Assembly (NCBI RefSeq): GCF_000696385.1
Contig: NZ_JJMN01000031.1
Coordinates: forward strand, 1-64,000
Direction: 5' to 3'
Length of the DNA stretch: 64,000 bases
Source: Vibrio metoecus
GTDB taxonomy: Bacteria; Pseudomonadota; Gammaproteobacteria; Enterobacterales; Vibrionaceae
Each line of letters starts with the position of its first letter. The first letter of the stretch is position 1. Shown here piece by piece: positions 48,874 through 58,744 of the stretch. Made by a program: the position numbers and the translations under genes. The notes under the pieces are model-generated. The model had not been told where the DNA came from and ran no database searches. It saw only the letters and a list, made by a program, of their open reading frames with translations.

Positions 48874-49829
48874 GATTGCGGAGCCACCGCCAGCAAGCTT
48901 TCGGTGATCGCTTCTGCGCTATAACGCAGCGACATCGCCCCGCCATAGCTCCACACGGAACGCACGGAATTGACACGCCCCGCCTGCACAAAGGGCATCG
49001 CGCGCCACAGCACCGATTTTTGCACTTTTTTCTCTTCCGCAAACGGCAAGAAATAGAGCACATAGCCTTGCTCAACGTGTTGCAACTCACTCAAGCGTTT
49101 TTGCACTATGCCCCACTCTTTCGGCGGCTGCGGCAGCGCTGACGATAAACCGAGCTGTTCTAGCACATATTGCGGCGTGGAGTTTTCGGTATACAAAAAC
49201 ACCGAGGTTGGGTTGGCAAAACGCAGCGTCACCACCGCAGGTAAAGTGTCACCAAAGGCGTGCTGTAGCGAAGCTTTCAGCTCAGCAAAACGAGCATACA
49301 TCGCTTCCAGTTTTTGCTGCGCCACAGCTTCTTGACCAAACAAGGTGGCTAAGGTTTTAAAGTGGGAAATCGACACTTGGGCAGCGTTATCTTGCTCGGA
49401 AAAATTGGGTAGATACACCACTGGCGCGATGCGCCCTAAGGTGGCCAGCAAATCTTGTTGCGGCCCTGCGGCTAAAATGACATCCGGTTTAAGTGCGGCG
49501 ATTTTCTCTAAATTCGGCTCAGTACGAGTGCCAATATCTTGCACCGAACTTGGCACCTCGGGTTGCACAACCCACTGCGCGTAAGAACTCAATTCCGGCG
49601 CGCCAACGGGCTGAATGCCCAGTTCAAGCACTTGTTCAAGCAGATCCCAGTTCAGCACCACAACTCGCTGTGGAACCTCAGCAAAAGTGTGCGTCCCTTG
49701 GCTATCCGTCAGCACAATTTGTGCTTGCACGGGCAGTGCGAATAGGCAAAGCGCGGCAAGCCAGCCAAAAACGGCCTTTGGTCGGCAAATGTTCCGCAGG
49801 CGAGCATTCCATAGACTCATCAAGCACAT
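48870..49829 (-). CDS. fhuD: Iron-siderophore substrate-binding protein FhuD
   Basis: 319 residues. A basic start followed by a hydrophobic segment ending ALPVQA (cleavage about residue 36) suggests a Sec signal peptide, so the mature protein is periplasmic. PQRVVVLNWDLLEQVLELG and IGTRTEPNLEKIAALKPDVILA fit the class III binding-protein family that includes FhuD. It lies between fhuC (10-base overlap) and fhuB (4-base overlap). Ligand, presumably ferrichrome, is from context. Confidence 0.9.
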   Translation of the reverse strand: MCLMSLWNARLRNICRPKAVFGWLAALCLFALPVQAQIVLTDSQGTHTFAEVPQRVVVLNWDLLEQVLELGIQPVGAPELSSYAQWVVQPEVPSSVQDIGTRTEPNLEKIAALKPDVILAAGPQQDLLATLGRIAPVVYLPNFSEQDNAAQVSISHFKTLATLFGQEAVAQQKLEAMYARFAELKASLQHAFGDTLPAVVTLRFANPTSVFLYTENSTPQYVLEQLGLSSALPQPPKEWGIVQKRLSELQHVEQGYVLYFLPFAEEKKVQKSVLWRAMPFVQAGRVNSVRSVWSYGGAMSLRYSAEAITESLLAVAPQS

Positions 49830-50605
49830 ACGATCGCAACCTTATTAGTAGAAGAGTGGGAAATGGGATTCGGGTGATCAATCAAACGGATCGGTGAGTG
49901 ATACAACTCAGACAACCGCTGCTCATCGAGCAACAACTCAGTAACGCCTTCAAAGGCGATCTGCCCCTGCTTAAGCGCCACAATGTGGGTCGCATAGCGC
50001 AGCGCCAAATTGAGATCATGCAAAATCACGATAATGCCCACGCCTTGGGTTTGATTGAGCTCCGCCAGCAGCGCCATCAATTGATATTGGTGATGCACAT
50101 CAAGCGCCGACGTCGGCTCATCCAAAATCAGCACCGGAGATTGCTGCGCAAGCAGCATCGCCACCCAAGCGCGTTGACGCTCACCACCGGAAAGCTCATC
50201 CGCCAAGTTATGCGCAAAACTACTCACACCCGTTTTTTCAAGTGCCGCATCGATAATCTGCTCATCTTCCTTGCGCCAACGGCCCAAGGTGCCACGCCAC
50301 GGAAAGCGCCCTAAGCGCACCAACTCACGCACGGTTAATCCAGCGCTGGTCGGCAATTTCTGCGGCAAAAAGGCCACGGCTTTGGCGAGGGTTTTACTCG
50401 GCAGTGATGAGAGTGATTGACCATTGAGGGTCACTTGACCATTATCGGGCGACTGTTGGCCCGACAGTAAACTGACTAAGGTGGATTTGCCGGAACCGTT
50501 GTGACCGAGCACGACTGTCAGCTCATGGGTCGGAATGGTCAAATGATCGATCGCCAAAATGGTGCGCCCACCGCGAACCATTTGAATATCAGCTAACTGA
50601 AACAT
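49820..50605 (-). CDS. fhuC: Iron-siderophore ABC transporter ATPase FhuC
   Basis: 261 residues from the ATG at 50605, preceded by GGGGGA; the open frame begins 24 codons earlier without similarity. Walker A GHNGSGKST (about 34-42), signature LSGGERQR and Walker B VLILDEPT are intact, with the D-loop SALDVHHQ typical of siderophore/B12 ATPases. It drives FhuB. Translation probably couples with fhuD. 130 bases downstream of the fhuA stop. Confidence 0.93.
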   Translation of the reverse strand: MFQLADIQMVRGGRTILAIDHLTIPTHELTVVLGHNGSGKSTLVSLLSGQQSPDNGQVTLNGQSLSSLPSKTLAKAVAFLPQKLPTSAGLTVRELVRLGRFPWRGTLGRWRKEDEQIIDAALEKTGVSSFAHNLADELSGGERQRAWVAMLLAQQSPVLILDEPTSALDVHHQYQLMALLAELNQTQGVGIIVILHDLNLALRYATHIVALKQGQIAFEGVTELLLDEQRLSELYHSPIRLIDHPNPISHSSTNKVAIVCA

Positions 50606-50735
50606 TGATCCCCCTAATAATTGGCATTCAATAAAAACAACAAATCCCGCCAGAAGCGGGAGTTGTCTGGCAGCCAATCATCCAAGAATACGGACAATCG
50701 GCGACCCCAAACGGCAAGTTCACAACAAGTGCCGA

Positions 50736-52835
50736 TTACCAGCGATAGTTAGCACTGAGTACCGCGCTGCGTGATTGGCCGTAGTAACACCAGTAATCAC
50801 AGCCAGAAACGAACTCGCGATCAAACAGGTTGTTGATGTTGAGCTGCGCTTGCCAGTTTTCAGTGATTTCATAGCCCGCCATCAGATCGACCAAGGTCAC
50901 GCTCGGCACCGTACGATCGCTCGAACGCGGATTATCTTTCGACTCACCGATGTAACGTACGCCGGAGCCAAACGTCCAACCTTGCAGACCAAGCTGCGCC
51001 GCATCGTAATCCAGCCACGCTGACGCTTGATGTTTCGGGATCAAACCGGCTTGTTGCGTGCCCTTGCCACCCGTTTCATCGGTTTTGGCATCGGTGAAGG
51101 TGTAGCTGGCGGTCAGTTTCAAGCTATCGGTGACATAACCTACGCTTTCGACTTCAATACCTTGGGCGGTCATTTCACCCGTTTGCGTTGCCACAAAAGT
51201 CGTTGGGTTGGTCACCAGCGCATTTTGTTGGGTGATATCAAACCAAGCCAGATTGATGTAACCATCATAAAACTCTGGCTGATACTTCACGCCCACCTCG
51301 GTTTGCTCCCCCTTCAGTGGCTTATACAACTCACCCGTCGCGCTATCGATGGTGCTGAGCACATCAAACGATTGTGAATAGCTGAGGTAAGGTGATACAC
51401 CATTGCTGGCCAGATACATCAAACCCGCATTAAATGAAAACTCCGCATCGCTGCGGCTTTTACGCTGCACGTTCTTTTGGCTTTCGTTTTCAGTATCGAC
51501 CCAATCCATACGGCCGCCAATCAGGCCAATCCACTGCTGATCCAGCTTGATTTGGTACTGCGCGTACAGGCTCGCTTGCTCTTTGGTAATGGTGCGATCC
51601 GCTGCGGAAGATTCATCGATAGGCGTGTAATTGCCATAAATCGGGTTAAACGGATTGATGGTGCCAAAGCTGTAGTTATCTAACTCAACACCTTGAGTCT
51701 GGTGACGTTGCAGCTCTAAGCCCATCAGCAGCGTGTTTTCAACACGGGCAGAATCCCACTTCGCCACCGCTTTGTTATCTAAACTCAAGCTTTCGGTTGA
51801 ACCATCACGGAACACAATGCCTTGCGTTAATGTGTCTTTACTTGGGTCATCATTCGAGAAAGCGTAGCTGCTGCGCAGATAGAGATCGTTATCGCCGTAA
51901 TTGAAGGTCTGTGACAGCGCCCAGACATCATTAAGATCATGTTCGAACAAGTAACCCAATGACACCTGACGACGCTCATACTTGTCGTAATCCGGTTGCC
52001 CTAAGTTGGTAGAGGGATCGATATGACCAAAGTTGGAATCGATTAAGGTGCCCGCCGCAGGGAAAAATGGGTTAGTCGGCACACCGCTGTCTTCCAAAAA
52101 ACTCGCCAACAGAGTTAAACGGGTTTGCTCCGAAATATCGATGCTGAGACTAGGCGCAAGGTAGTTACGGCTGGTTTGCGTACCGTTCAACTGACCGTCA
52201 TTCTCTTTCATCAACGCGACTAAACGGTAACGCACGGAACCGTCTTGATTCGCGTAATCGGAGATGTCTAAGGTTAAGGTGCGCAGCGCGTCATTGCCCA
52301 CTTGTAGGCCAACCTCACCTTGTGGAATGTCGGTCGGTTTCTTCTGCACCGCATTGACCACCCCACCTGGAGGTGCCTCACCATACAAAATCGAAGCAGG
52401 ACCTTTCAGCACTTCAATGCGCTCTAAAGCGTAAGGTTCGATAAGCCAAGTGTAGTAACCATCACGGAACAGGCGGCTGCCATCTTGATAGGTCGCAGCA
52501 TCAAAACCACGCACTTTGAGCCAATCAGTATCATTGTCCGCGCCATAAGGTTGAGCGGTGACGCCGGAGGTATAGCGCAGCGCTTCATCCAATTTTTGTG
52601 GCGCGCGAGCCACAATCTCTTCTTGAGTGACTATCGATAACGCTTTTGGCGTTTCTTGCGCGGGGGTTTCCACTTTCAAGGCTGAAGCGGTCACCACTAA
52701 GGTTTCTAACTGCTGAGTTTCTTGATCGGTATTGGCCATTGCACTCGGTGCGGCAACCAAAACGACAGGGATAAAGTGCAAGCGAAGCGCACGACGAATG
52801 TATTTTCCGATCTGACTCGGGCGAATATCACGCAT
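50736..52835 (-). CDS. fhuA: TonB-dependent ferric hydroxamate (ferrichrome) receptor FhuA
   Basis: 699 residues. A signal peptide (hydrophobic LHFIPVVLVAAPSAMA, cleavage about residue 34), a TonB box ETLVVTA near 44-50, a plug domain with PKALSIVTQEEI and ILYGEAPPGGVVN, then a beta-barrel ending in an aromatic residue (SANYRW), as required for outer-membrane insertion. FhuA identity comes from siderophore-receptor subfamily features and the fhuCDB genes following it; V. cholerae uses this set for ferrichrome. Fur-box candidates lie upstream. Confidence 0.9.
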   Translation of the reverse strand: MRDIRPSQIGKYIRRALRLHFIPVVLVAAPSAMANTDQETQQLETLVVTASALKVETPAQETPKALSIVTQEEIVARAPQKLDEALRYTSGVTAQPYGADNDTDWLKVRGFDAATYQDGSRLFRDGYYTWLIEPYALERIEVLKGPASILYGEAPPGGVVNAVQKKPTDIPQGEVGLQVGNDALRTLTLDISDYANQDGSVRYRLVALMKENDGQLNGTQTSRNYLAPSLSIDISEQTRLTLLASFLEDSGVPTNPFFPAAGTLIDSNFGHIDPSTNLGQPDYDKYERRQVSLGYLFEHDLNDVWALSQTFNYGDNDLYLRSSYAFSNDDPSKDTLTQGIVFRDGSTESLSLDNKAVAKWDSARVENTLLMGLELQRHQTQGVELDNYSFGTINPFNPIYGNYTPIDESSAADRTITKEQASLYAQYQIKLDQQWIGLIGGRMDWVDTENESQKNVQRKSRSDAEFSFNAGLMYLASNGVSPYLSYSQSFDVLSTIDSATGELYKPLKGEQTEVGVKYQPEFYDGYINLAWFDITQQNALVTNPTTFVATQTGEMTAQGIEVESVGYVTDSLKLTASYTFTDAKTDETGGKGTQQAGLIPKHQASAWLDYDAAQLGLQGWTFGSGVRYIGESKDNPRSSDRTVPSVTLVDLMAGYEITENWQAQLNINNLFDREFVSGCDYWCYYGQSRSAVLSANYRW

Positions 52836-52858
52836 GATAAAACCTCTGCTGTATGATT

Positions 52859-52873
52859 TGAGAATTATTTTTA
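52859..52873. promoter_or_regulatory. Fur-box candidate 1 in the fhuA/ABC-exporter divergent region
   Basis: TGAGAATTATTTTTA matches 11 of 14 defined positions of the 7-1-7 Fur consensus TGATAATNATTATCA. It lies 24 bases upstream of the fhuA start codon, where repression by Fur-Fe(II) would be expected. Confidence 0.5.
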
Positions 52874-52899
52874 TTAGTATTAAGCTTCCGCGATTTTAG

Positions 52900-52914
52900 T
52901 GATAATTAGCTTAA
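52900..52914. promoter_or_regulatory. Fur-box candidate 2 in the fhuA/ABC-exporter divergent region
   Basis: TGATAATTAGCTTAA has a perfect left half (TGATAAT) and a poor right half of the Fur consensus. It lies between the two divergent genes and could serve either promoter. Confidence 0.4.
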
Positions 52915-52970
52915 TTAAAAAGTAAAAATTGCGAATCCTTCTCAATTTCATTCAGTAAGGCACCCTGTTC

Positions 52971-54803
52971 ATGTTTCAATGGTTTGAAAAACTGACCGAA
53001 CCTTTTCCGGCTCAAGAGCCACAAACGCCGCCGAAATCTTTGGTTGCTTTCTGCCGCTATTACACGCAAGGCTTTGAAAAACCGCTGTTATTGATGTCGC
53101 TACTCAGCGCCTGCGTAGCGATGGCGGAAGTCACTCTCGTACGTTACATGGGAGAGATTGTTGATATTCTCAGCACTCAAGAGCGCCACCAGTTTTGGGA
53201 AGTGCATGGCGAACGACTGTGGACGATGGCGGCACTGGTACTGGTAGTGATGCCAATTCTGGCACTCGTACACTCGATGTTGCTGCATCAAACCATTTTG
53301 GGTAACTACCCGATGTCGATCCGCTGGTCGACTCATCGCTATTTACTCAAACAAAGTATCGGCTTCTTCCAACGTGATTTTGCTTGGGCGCGTTGCGACA
53401 AAAGTGATGACAAAATGCGAATAGCGTGCGCGAAACGGTGCTGAAATTGGTCGATCTGTCGGTCTATATCGCGGTGTATATGGTGTCGATGCTGGTGATG
53501 ATTGCCGAGGCTGACAAAATTTTGGTGGTGCCAATCCTCGTTTGGCTGCTCTTCTATATCGCGATTTCAGGTCTACTTCGTCCCCCGCTTGAAAACCATT
53601 TCGACCGCTCAAGCCAACGCACAATCGCAAATGACCGGGCGGATTGTTGATACCTACACCAACATCACCACCGTGAAACTTTTCTCCCATTCTCAGCGCG
53701 AAACCACCTACGCCAGAGCAGGAATGACGCAATTTTTGCACACGGTTTATCGCCAAATGCGCACCTTAACCTCGCTTCTCTACAGTGTGGATCTGATCAA
53801 CTATCTGTTGCTGTTTAGCATTGCAGCCCTCTCGATCCAGTTATGGCTCGCAGAAACGGTCACCGTCGGGGTGATCGCAATTGGCATTACCATCGCGCTG
53901 CGCATGCAAGGCATGTCGAAGTGGATCATGTGGGAAATTCGCGCTCTGTTTGAAAGCGTTGGCACCGTGATTGACAGCATGAACACCATAGCGAACCCAG
54001 TGGAAATTGAGGATCGCCCGCAAGCAAAATCGCTCCAAGTGAAATTTGGTGAGCTGAGCTTCTCGCAAGTTCGTTTTGGTTACAGCGCGCAAAAAACCGT
54101 GTTTGACGATCTCAACTTAGTGATTCAAGCCGGAGAGAAAGTCGGCATTGTCGGCCGCTCTGGCGCGGGCAAATCCACGTTAGTCAATCTACTGCTGCGC
54201 TTTTATGATGTGCAAAGCGGTCAGATTCGAATTGATGGGCAAGACATTAGCCATGTCAGCCAAGAGTCGTTGCGCCGCCATATCGGCATGATCACCCAAG
54301 ATACTTCACTGCTGCACCGCTCGATCCGCGATAACATTTTGTACGGCGACCCCGATGCCGATCAAGCCGCCATCGAAGAAGCCGCTCGCCAAGCGCATGC
54401 TCATGATTTCATTCAGGAGTTGCACGATGAACAAGGCCGCACTGGGTATGATGTTCAAGTCGGTGAACGTGGCGTAAAACTGTCTGGCGGCCAACGTCAA
54501 CGTATTGCGATCGCACGCGTGCTATTGAAAAACGCGCCAATCCTGATCATGGACGAAGCAACTTCCGCACTCGATTCTGAAGTGGAATCGGCCATTCAAG
54601 AGAATCTGCATACTTTGATGGCAGGCAAAACCGTGATTGCGATTGCGCACCGTTTATCGACAATTGCCGCGATGGATCGACTGATTGTGATGGATGAAGG
54701 GAAAATCGTAGAGCAAGGTACACATCAAGAGCTACTGGCGCACAAAGGGATTTATGCCCAGTTATGGGCACACCAGACCGGCGGTTTTATTGGCGAAGCC
54801 TAA
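52971..54803 (+). pseudogene. ABC exporter (membrane domain plus ATPase), interrupted by three single-base insertions
   Basis: A ~610-residue ABC exporter half-molecule. Frame one (from 52971) codes the first helices up to SIGFFQRDFA; an extra T near 53384, an extra A near 53410 and an extra base near 53571 move it through all three frames (segment RETVLKLVDLSVYIAVYMVSM...FYIAISG lies in another frame), and it returns to the original frame at FVPRLKTIS. From there the remaining membrane domain and an intact ATPase follow (Walker A GRSGAGKST, signature LSGGQRQR, Walker B ILIMDEATSALD), ending at 54803. It resembles MsbA/multidrug exporters. Substrate unknown; divergence from fhuA across Fur-like sites hints at an iron link. 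Confidence 0.8.
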
Positions 54804-54820
54804 TTCTTGATAAAAATGAT

Positions 54821-54842
54821 AAAGCCCCGCAAGGGGCTTTTT
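54821..54842. terminator. Terminator after the ABC exporter
   Basis: AAAGCCCC-GCAA-GGGGCTTT followed by T5 on the plus strand. The minus-strand small-protein gene ends inside its T-run, so the two convergent genes share it. Confidence 0.88.
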
Positions 54843-55203
54843 ACTGCGCCTCTTCGGCACAGTGCATGCGGTGAAACACGCGGTGAATAGCGGGGGCAAA
54901 TAACGTAGCGAGGGAGACAAAAAACACCGTCTCAATGAATAAGCTATAAAAAGCCAAAAAGAGGTGTAACGCTGCAGATTGGTGGAAATCCGCCACCGGA
55001 TAAGGAAGCTCAAGGCCGCTCACCATTGAAAGTGCATTAAGCCAAGCATGAGCAGCAGCCAGATCCGCCAGCGACATAAAGCCAATCACCCCTGGCAGCA
55101 GACCAACGAGCAATACCAATAAAGCAATCAACGCATAGCGCAGGCAACGCCACACAAACCGTTCAAACGAAATGACTTCTTGATGAATCGACTCTAAACG
55201 CAT
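54841..55203 (-). CDS. Hypothetical small membrane protein
   Basis: 120 residues from the ATG at 55203, which has GGAGGAGAGG just upstream; an ATG at 55218 lacks a ribosome site. Two clear hydrophobic stretches (about residues 21-44 and 78-104, LFLAFYSLFIETVFFVSLATLFAP) indicate an inner-membrane protein. I recognise no domain. Its neighbours are an ABC exporter (convergent) and the recQ locus. The 154-base gap upstream holds imperfect direct repeats of CATAAGTG and no gene. Confidence 0.65.
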   Translation of the reverse strand: MRLESIHQEVISFERFVWRCLRYALIALLVLLVGLLPGVIGFMSLADLAAAHAWLNALSMVSGLELPYPVADFHQSAALHLFLAFYSLFIETVFFVSLATLFAPAIHRVFHRMHCAEEAQ

Positions 55204-55373
55204 TCGCCTCTCCTCCATTGGTCATAGGTGCATTATCCGTAAGTGTTAAGACCTATAGGCGCGAAAAACCATAAGTGCTAAAACCCATAAGTGCATGAGT
55301 CTTAGCATAAGGGGCGAAAAATAAAAGGAAAGCACAGACTGCGCGCGATGGAACAACGCTCGACTTTACTGGC

Positions 55374-55673
55374 CTAGATGCGCTGCAAGAGCTTGGCAAT
55401 AAACGCCAGCTCCTCATCGCCCTGACCTGCGGTTAGGGTTTCCAGCCACAATGATTGGCTGTAATGCTCGCCGCGCAGCAGTAAATGGCAGCCTTCGAAA
55501 TCGATCAGCCAAGTGTGCAGATCCGCATCGCACTGCTTTTCTAGCACCCGAGCGGAAAGTAAGTTCACCAAACGCAAAGCGGTGTCAGCAAAAGCCTCAA
55601 AATCGAAGTTTTCGGCGCGCACAATCAAGCGCCCTTCCGCGGCAAGATAGTCGCCTAAACCAAACTCAGCCAT
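55374..55673 (-). CDS. DUF3630-type hypothetical protein
   Basis: 99 residues, acidic, no signal peptide or membrane segment. [16 protein letters not shown] and [26 protein letters not shown] look like the DUF3630 family that commonly follows recQ in vibrios. Its start overlaps the recQ stop by eight bases, so it is translationally coupled. Function unknown. Confidence 0.72.
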   Translation of the reverse strand: MAEFGLGDYLAAEGRLIVRAENFDFEAFADTALRLVNLLSARVLEKQCDADLHTWLIDFEGCHLLLRGEHYSQSLWLETLTAGQGDEELAFIAKLLQRI

Positions 55674-57528
55674 GGTAAGTCAAATGCTCCTGAATCAGAT
55701 CCAAAAACGGGTCGGCGTATTTTTCCAGCTTGCGCTGCCCAACCCCATTCACCGCCAACATTTCGCCGTAAGAGGTTGGCATGATCTCCGCCATATCAAT
55801 CAAGGTGGCGTCACTGAACACCACATACGGTGGTAACCCTTCGTCATCGGCGATCGATTTACGCAGCTTACGCAGTTTGGCAAACAGCTTTTTGTCGTAG
55901 TTTTTGCCCGACAATTTGTCGGATTTCGCGGCGCGCGCCGCGGTATCTAAACGCGGTACCGCCAGCTCAATATTCATTTCACCGCGCAGCAAAGGGCGCG
56001 CTTCTTCGGTCAGTTGCAATGTCGAGTTACGCGTGATGTTTTGGTAGAGCATGCCTTTGTGGATCAGTTGGCGGAAAATACTCACCCAGTAATCGTGGCT
56101 GTGATCGCGGCCGATGCCGTAGGTGGTGATTTTGTCGTGGCCATGCTCGCGAATACGGATGTTCTGCATGCCGCGCAGCACTTCCACCACATAGCCAATC
56201 CCGAAGTTTTGATTGACGCGATAGACACACGACAGCGCTTTGCGCGCCTCTTCGGTGGCATCAAAACGCTTGGGCGGGTCGAGGCAGATATCGCAGTTAC
56301 CACATGGCTTATCGCGATATTCGCCAAAATAATTGAGCAACACTTGGCGGCGACAAGTTTGCGCTTCAGCAAACGCGCCCATGGCGGTGAGCTTGTGGCT
56401 TTCGACCTGTTTTTGCGCGCCATCGGGCTTTTCATCCAGCATGCGGCGCAGCCAGTTCATGTCAGCAGGGTCATACAGCATCATGGCTTCGGCAGGCAAA
56501 CCATCACGCCCCGCGCGGCCGGTTTCCTGATAGTAGGATTCAATGTTGCGTGGAATATCAAAATGCACCACAAAGCGCACGTTGGGTTTATTAATCCCCA
56601 TGCCAAACGCCACGGTTGCCACCACAATTTGCAGGTCATCACGCTGAAACGCTTCTTGCACCCAAGCGCGTTCATCGGCGTCCATCCCTGCATGGTAACT
56701 GGCGGCGCGAATGTGGTTGCCGCACAGTTTTTCAGTGAGCATTTCGACTTTTTTACGGCTGCCACAATAGATGATGCCGCACTGCCCGCGCTGCGTCTCC
56801 AGATAACGGATCACTTGCGAAACCGGCTTATGTTTTTCCACCAGCATGTAGCGGATGTTCGGGCGATCAAAACTGCCCAGATACTGATGCGGCTCATTGA
56901 GCTGCAAACGCTGCATGATGTCGTGACGGGTCGCGTCATCCGCAGTTGCCGTCAGCGCCATCACCGGCACATTCGGGAAACGCTGCTTAAGCTGGCCTAA
57001 TGAGGCGTATTCAGGGCGAAAATCGTGCCCCCATTGCGAAATACAGTGCGCTTCATCAACCGCAATCATGGCTAACGGCAGATGGCTGAGCCGCTCAATA
57101 AACTCGGCGGTCAATACCCGCTCTGGTGAGACATACAGCAGCTTGAGCTGCCCTGCATGCATGCGGTTGTAAATCGCGATCAGCTCTTCACGCGCCAAGG
57201 TGGAATTGACACACTCGGCGGCGACACCGTTGGCTTTAAGCTGGTCAACCTGATCTTTCATCAGCGAAATCAGGGGAGAAATCACTAACGTGACCCCTTC
57301 CAGCACCAGTGCAGGGATCTGGTAACAGAGCGATTTACCACCGCCAGTCGGCATAATGACCAAGCTATCACGTCCTGCCAGCGCCGCCTCAATCACCTCT
57401 TGCTGACCGACGCGAAATTGCTGATAGCCAAACACCTCGTGCAAAACACGTTCAGGAGTGGCAAAGAGAGCAGAAGATTCAGCCATGAAAGTCGCGGTCA
57501 TATCGATAGAGTGCAAAGTGAGAGTCAT
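55666..57528 (-). CDS. recQ: ATP-dependent DNA helicase RecQ
   Basis: 620 residues from the ATG at 57528; ATGs at 57501 and 57486 ([21 protein letters not shown], 606 residues, nearer the E. coli length) are equally possible since none has a clear ribosome site. [11 protein letters not shown], Walker A TGGGKS, the DEAH box ([18 protein letters not shown]), motif [11 protein letters not shown], a zinc region (CRRQ...CGNCDIC), winged helix and a C-terminal HRDC domain are all present. A 3'-5' helicase of the RecF recombination pathway. Confidence 0.95.
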   Translation of the reverse strand: MTLTLHSIDMTATFMAESSALFATPERVLHEVFGYQQFRVGQQEVIEAALAGRDSLVIMPTGGGKSLCYQIPALVLEGVTLVISPLISLMKDQVDQLKANGVAAECVNSTLAREELIAIYNRMHAGQLKLLYVSPERVLTAEFIERLSHLPLAMIAVDEAHCISQWGHDFRPEYASLGQLKQRFPNVPVMALTATADDATRHDIMQRLQLNEPHQYLGSFDRPNIRYMLVEKHKPVSQVIRYLETQRGQCGIIYCGSRKKVEMLTEKLCGNHIRAASYHAGMDADERAWVQEAFQRDDLQIVVATVAFGMGINKPNVRFVVHFDIPRNIESYYQETGRAGRDGLPAEAMMLYDPADMNWLRRMLDEKPDGAQKQVESHKLTAMGAFAEAQTCRRQVLLNYFGEYRDKPCGNCDICLDPPKRFDATEEARKALSCVYRVNQNFGIGYVVEVLRGMQNIRIREHGHDKITTYGIGRDHSHDYWVSIFRQLIHKGMLYQNITRNSTLQLTEEARPLLRGEMNIELAVPRLDTAARAAKSDKLSGKNYDKKLFAKLRKLRKSIADDEGLPPYVVFSDATLIDMAEIMPTSYGEMLAVNGVGQRKLEKYADPFLDLIQEHLTYHG

Positions 57529-57587
57529 TGGTCGCCAAGAAGCTGGCTATTGTAGAGGGGTTACTCGGTGAATAAAACCGCAAAATA

Positions 57588-57600
57588 CGTACAGTGTACG
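57588..57600. promoter_or_regulatory. Short palindrome in the recQ/rarD divergent region
   Basis: CGTACA-G-TGTACG is a perfect 6-1-6 inverted repeat, 60 bases from recQ and 68 bases from rarD. It could be an operator for either gene. It does not match the LexA consensus. Confidence 0.3.
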
Positions 57601-57667
57601 ATTCTCAGGTTATACTTCGCTGCCACCGCCGCCAAAGCGGTCATCACCATAACCAGAGAAGTTGTTC

Positions 57668-58570
57668 ATGACACCCGACCAACAAGATGCCAAAAAAGGA
57701 ATTTTGCTCGCGATCAGCGCATACACCATGTGGGGCATTGCGCCGATTTATTTCAAAGCACTTGGCGCCGTATCGGCGCTGGAAATCCTTAGCCACCGAG
57801 TGGTGTGGTCATTTGTGTTACTCGCCCTGTTGATTCAATTAGCGGGACGCTGGCGCAGCGTCGTTGGCCTGGTACAAACCCCACGCAAATTTTGGCTGCT
57901 GTTAGTGACCGCTTTGCTCGTAGGGGGTAACTGGTTGATTTTTATCTGGTCAATCAACGCTAACCATATGCTGGATGCCAGTTTGGGCTACTACATTAAC
58001 CCACTGCTCAACGTGCTGCTCGGCATGCTGTTTCTCGGCGAGCGCCTGCGTAAATTGCAGTGGTTTGCGGTCGCGCTTGCCGCGATTGGCGTGGGCATTC
58101 AGTTAGTGGTGTTTGGCTCAGTGCCGATTGTGGCGATTGCCCTTGCCACCAGCTTTGGCTTTTATGGTCTGCTGCGTAAAAAGATCCAAGTCGACGCGCA
58201 AACAGGGCTATTTCTAGAAACCCTATTTATGCTGCCGGCTGCGGCGATTTATCTGTTTTGGTTTGCTGACAGTACCACCAGTAATCTGCTACTCAATGGT
58301 TGGCAACTTAACCTACTGCTGATCTCCGCAGGAGTCGTCACTACCTTGCCTCTGCTGTGCTTTACCGGCGCCGCAGCACACCTCAAACTGTCTACCTTAG
58401 GCTTTTTCCAATACATTGGCCCAAGTTTGATGTTTTTACTGGCAGTCCTGGTGTATGGCGAGGCTTTCACCAGCGATAAAGCTATTACCTTTGCTTTTAT
58501 TTGGGGCGCACTCCTCATCTTCAGTTTTGATGGTTTAAAAGCAGGACATGCCGCACGGCGTGCACGTTAG
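57668..58570 (+). CDS. rarD: RarD/EamA-family inner-membrane transporter
   Basis: 300 residues from the ATG at 57668. Ten predicted membrane segments in two EamA halves; GILLAISAYTMWGIAPIYFKAL and LLVGGNWLIFIWSINANHMLDASLGYYINPLLNVLLG are RarD-specific. RarD proteins belong to the drug/metabolite transporter superfamily; the E. coli protein was named for chloramphenicol resistance, but the substrate is not established. Divergent from recQ, a common Vibrio arrangement. Confidence 0.92.
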   Translation: MTPDQQDAKKGILLAISAYTMWGIAPIYFKALGAVSALEILSHRVVWSFVLLALLIQLAGRWRSVVGLVQTPRKFWLLLVTALLVGGNWLIFIWSINANHMLDASLGYYINPLLNVLLGMLFLGERLRKLQWFAVALAAIGVGIQLVVFGSVPIVAIALATSFGFYGLLRKKIQVDAQTGLFLETLFMLPAAAIYLFWFADSTTSNLLLNGWQLNLLLISAGVVTTLPLLCFTGAAAHLKLSTLGFFQYIGPSLMFLLAVLVYGEAFTSDKAITFAFIWGALLIFSFDGLKAGHAARRAR

Positions 58571-58744
58571 TTCGCGCCACCGAGGTAAGTAATCCCTTGC
58601 TTACCTCTCAATTCCATCTCCTCTAACTCGTTCAATCCTGAGACATTGCTGCATAAATCGGCGATTTAGCCAACAACCTGCTAGAACAACTCTTTAACCC
58701 ACCGTTAACATGACATCTTCATAACAACGAAAATGGAGATGGGC

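Noticed and set aside
56014..57000. A 328-codon open frame antisense to recQ
   Set aside because: It lies wholly inside the well-supported recQ gene on the other strand, has no ribosome site or family motif, and reflects GC-rich codon bias.
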